From Datnioides undecimradiatus (taxonomy: Eukaryota; Chordata; Actinopteri; Lobotiformes; Datnioididae): a DNA stretch of 64,000 bases. Of the stretch, positions 62,630 to 64,000 are shown one piece after another. The position numbers were made by a program, and so were the translations under genes. The stretch lies in NCBI GenBank assembly GCA_008933995.1, contig WARS01000015.1:992001-1056000 (forward strand). Reading direction: 5' to 3'. The stretch's first letter is position 1. Each line of letters opens with the position of its first letter. The notes under the pieces were generated by a model. It was not told where the DNA came from, searched no databases, and saw only the letters and a program-made list of their open reading frames with translations.

Positions 62630-63625
62630 GTTAACAACACAGCGGCCAACTCGACTTTATTGCTGTTTATCCCCGCAGCAAAAGCTGTCAGGCGGTGACA
62701 GATTGGCAGCATCTCTAATCAGTGCCCTCTTCCCTTCTCCCTGCGACCCCCTCCTCCTCCCCAACTCATTCACTTCTGATCTTTCACAAATAGATTGTTA
62801 CTAATGGCGTTTATTCCTCGAGTGATACGTAGAATGCACGTATAGATAAAGTGCAACTGTTTTTTATTTTAGCCACTCGTATTGATGGTTACTCATAGAT
62901 TTCATTATCCAGTTTTCAAACAGTTGCGATGTGTATTTGAACATCTGGACATATCATATGACAGAATAAAAAAATAAAAATATAAATTGTTGGACTTATA
63001 GACATAAATATTTAAAAGCATCGTGAGAACAACATTTACCAATCGCAGCTAGTTATTTTCTTTATAAGGAGCTATTTCCGTCCGATATCAATAAAACAAA
63101 GTTGTCCTATTAAAACTAAAATATTTCTATATTCTGCAGAATCTGGAACAAATTCAATGCGCCTCGTTTCAGGAAACTGGCGTGTAAAAGAAAATAAGTC
63201 CATAATGACACCGTGTTTGATCTGAAAATTACAAAATAAAAGTATTATTTGCATTTTTTGGATCAAAGAAATTCATAAAACACATTCTTTGAACTTGTCA
63301 CGATGAAAAGCGCATTGTTTGTGCGCCGGCTACTGACCGCGCAACCTTTTCCCTACCGCAGCCATACTGTGTAATGTAAATATTTATGGCATTATAATTT
63401 CACTTCAATGAATGATCTAAAAAGGAACAGTACGCTTTCAACTAAACTTTCGACCTTGCATAAGTGTATTTTCACGGATTCCTATTATAAACCAAGACGT
63501 GTGGGTGCGCGCGTGTGTGTCGGGGGGGGGGTCTTGATATTCCTCGCGCGCGGATAAATGAAGACTGTCAAATAAATCGGCACAAGAACTTCAAGTGCTG
63601 GGGGAAAAAAAAAAAAAAAATCTAG

Positions 63626-63633
63626 TATAAAAG
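63626..63633 (+). promoter_or_regulatory. TATA-box candidate TATAAAAG
   Basis: TATAAAAGCGCGAC follows an A run and CpG-rich DNA (CCTCGCGCGCGG at 63,543). About 30 bases on lies GC-rich sequence with CCCGGG. This could be the core promoter of a gene to the right of the window on the + strand. No exon is visible to confirm it. Confidence 0.25.
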
Positions 63634-64000
63634 CGCGACATCCAACCTGAACTGCCCGGGTCTCATGCAGAGCCCGCAGAATAACAGTGGACCTAAAGCT
63701 ATATTTCACTTAGAGCCTTCAGTGGGATTGGTGCTTATCTCGCCAACACAGCGCTGCTGACCTGTAGGCTGCAGCATCAGAGGTGTGTGTTTGTGTTGAG
63801 GTGTTGACCTGTCAGGGGGGACTTGTTAGGACTTTAACTCCGACTGCTGGCGGTCTCCAGACATCCGGGGGTGGCATCGATTTGAAACTTGTCCTGTCTA
63901 ATTTGATGATAACATCCAGCCTGCCCCGCCGCAGCACCATGGACAGCGCACTGTCTTGACCTTGCCTTGCTATCAAATTACCCCCGTCTGGGCCACGGTG

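Larger units (their letters stand above)
54841..64000. other. Intergenic DNA downstream of the gene
   Basis: No exon with coding-like codon use and fitting splice sites is visible on either strand. The region is AT-rich with many homeodomain-type motifs, several microsatellites, two potential G-quadruplex stretches and a 34-base A run. Enhancer-like stretches and a TATA-box candidate are listed separately. Remaining parts such as 60,140-61,090 and 62,830-63,300 are AT-rich and featureless to me. Confidence 0.45.

Overview
The window looks like vertebrate nuclear DNA, most likely from a teleost fish. Supporting signs are spliced exons with canonical AG/GT borders, very sparse coding sequence, dozens of (CA)n/(GT)n and (CT)n microsatellites, no mammalian-type repeats such as Alu, and decayed non-LTR retroelement pieces of the L2/CR1-like kind common in fish. 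No operon, CRISPR array, tRNA or rRNA gene, or bacterial feature is visible.

Layout. (1) 1-1,314: tail of an intron whose upstream exon lies outside the window. (2) 1,315-53,699: three exons on the + strand (1,315-1,431; 8,465-8,549; 53,530-53,699). Their phases join perfectly (0/0, then 1/1), giving a 123-residue C-terminus that ends at a TAG. The introns are about 7.0 kb and 45.0 kb. I do not recognise the protein; the first exon resembles the last strand and helix of a PH domain, and the end is an acidic then Ser/Thr/Lys-rich tail. (3) 53,700 to about 54,840: probable 3' UTR with an AATAAA at 54,818. (4) 54,841-64,000: intergenic DNA with several AT-rich, homeodomain-motif-rich stretches and a TATA-box candidate near the right edge.

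The 45-kb last intron and the downstream 9 kb hold many segments that read like conserved non-coding enhancers: AT-rich, low in simple repeats, with clustered TAATTA, octamer, E-box and NK-type sites. Such stretches are typical of the neighbourhood of a developmental transcription-factor gene, with the long-intron gene as a bystander. That reading is inference, because conservation cannot be measured from one sequence. The intron also holds two decayed LINE pieces: a reverse transcriptase at 9.3-9.9 kb and a probable ORF1 esterase-like piece at 29.1-29.4 kb.

The most useful leads are the identity of the gene, a possible small nested first exon at 31,244 behind a TATA-like box and an enhancer-like block, an alternative last-exon candidate at 44,477, and the enhancer-like blocks at 26.8, 50.5, 55.5-56.1 and 61.9-62.2 kb. 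I found no convincing previously undescribed system.
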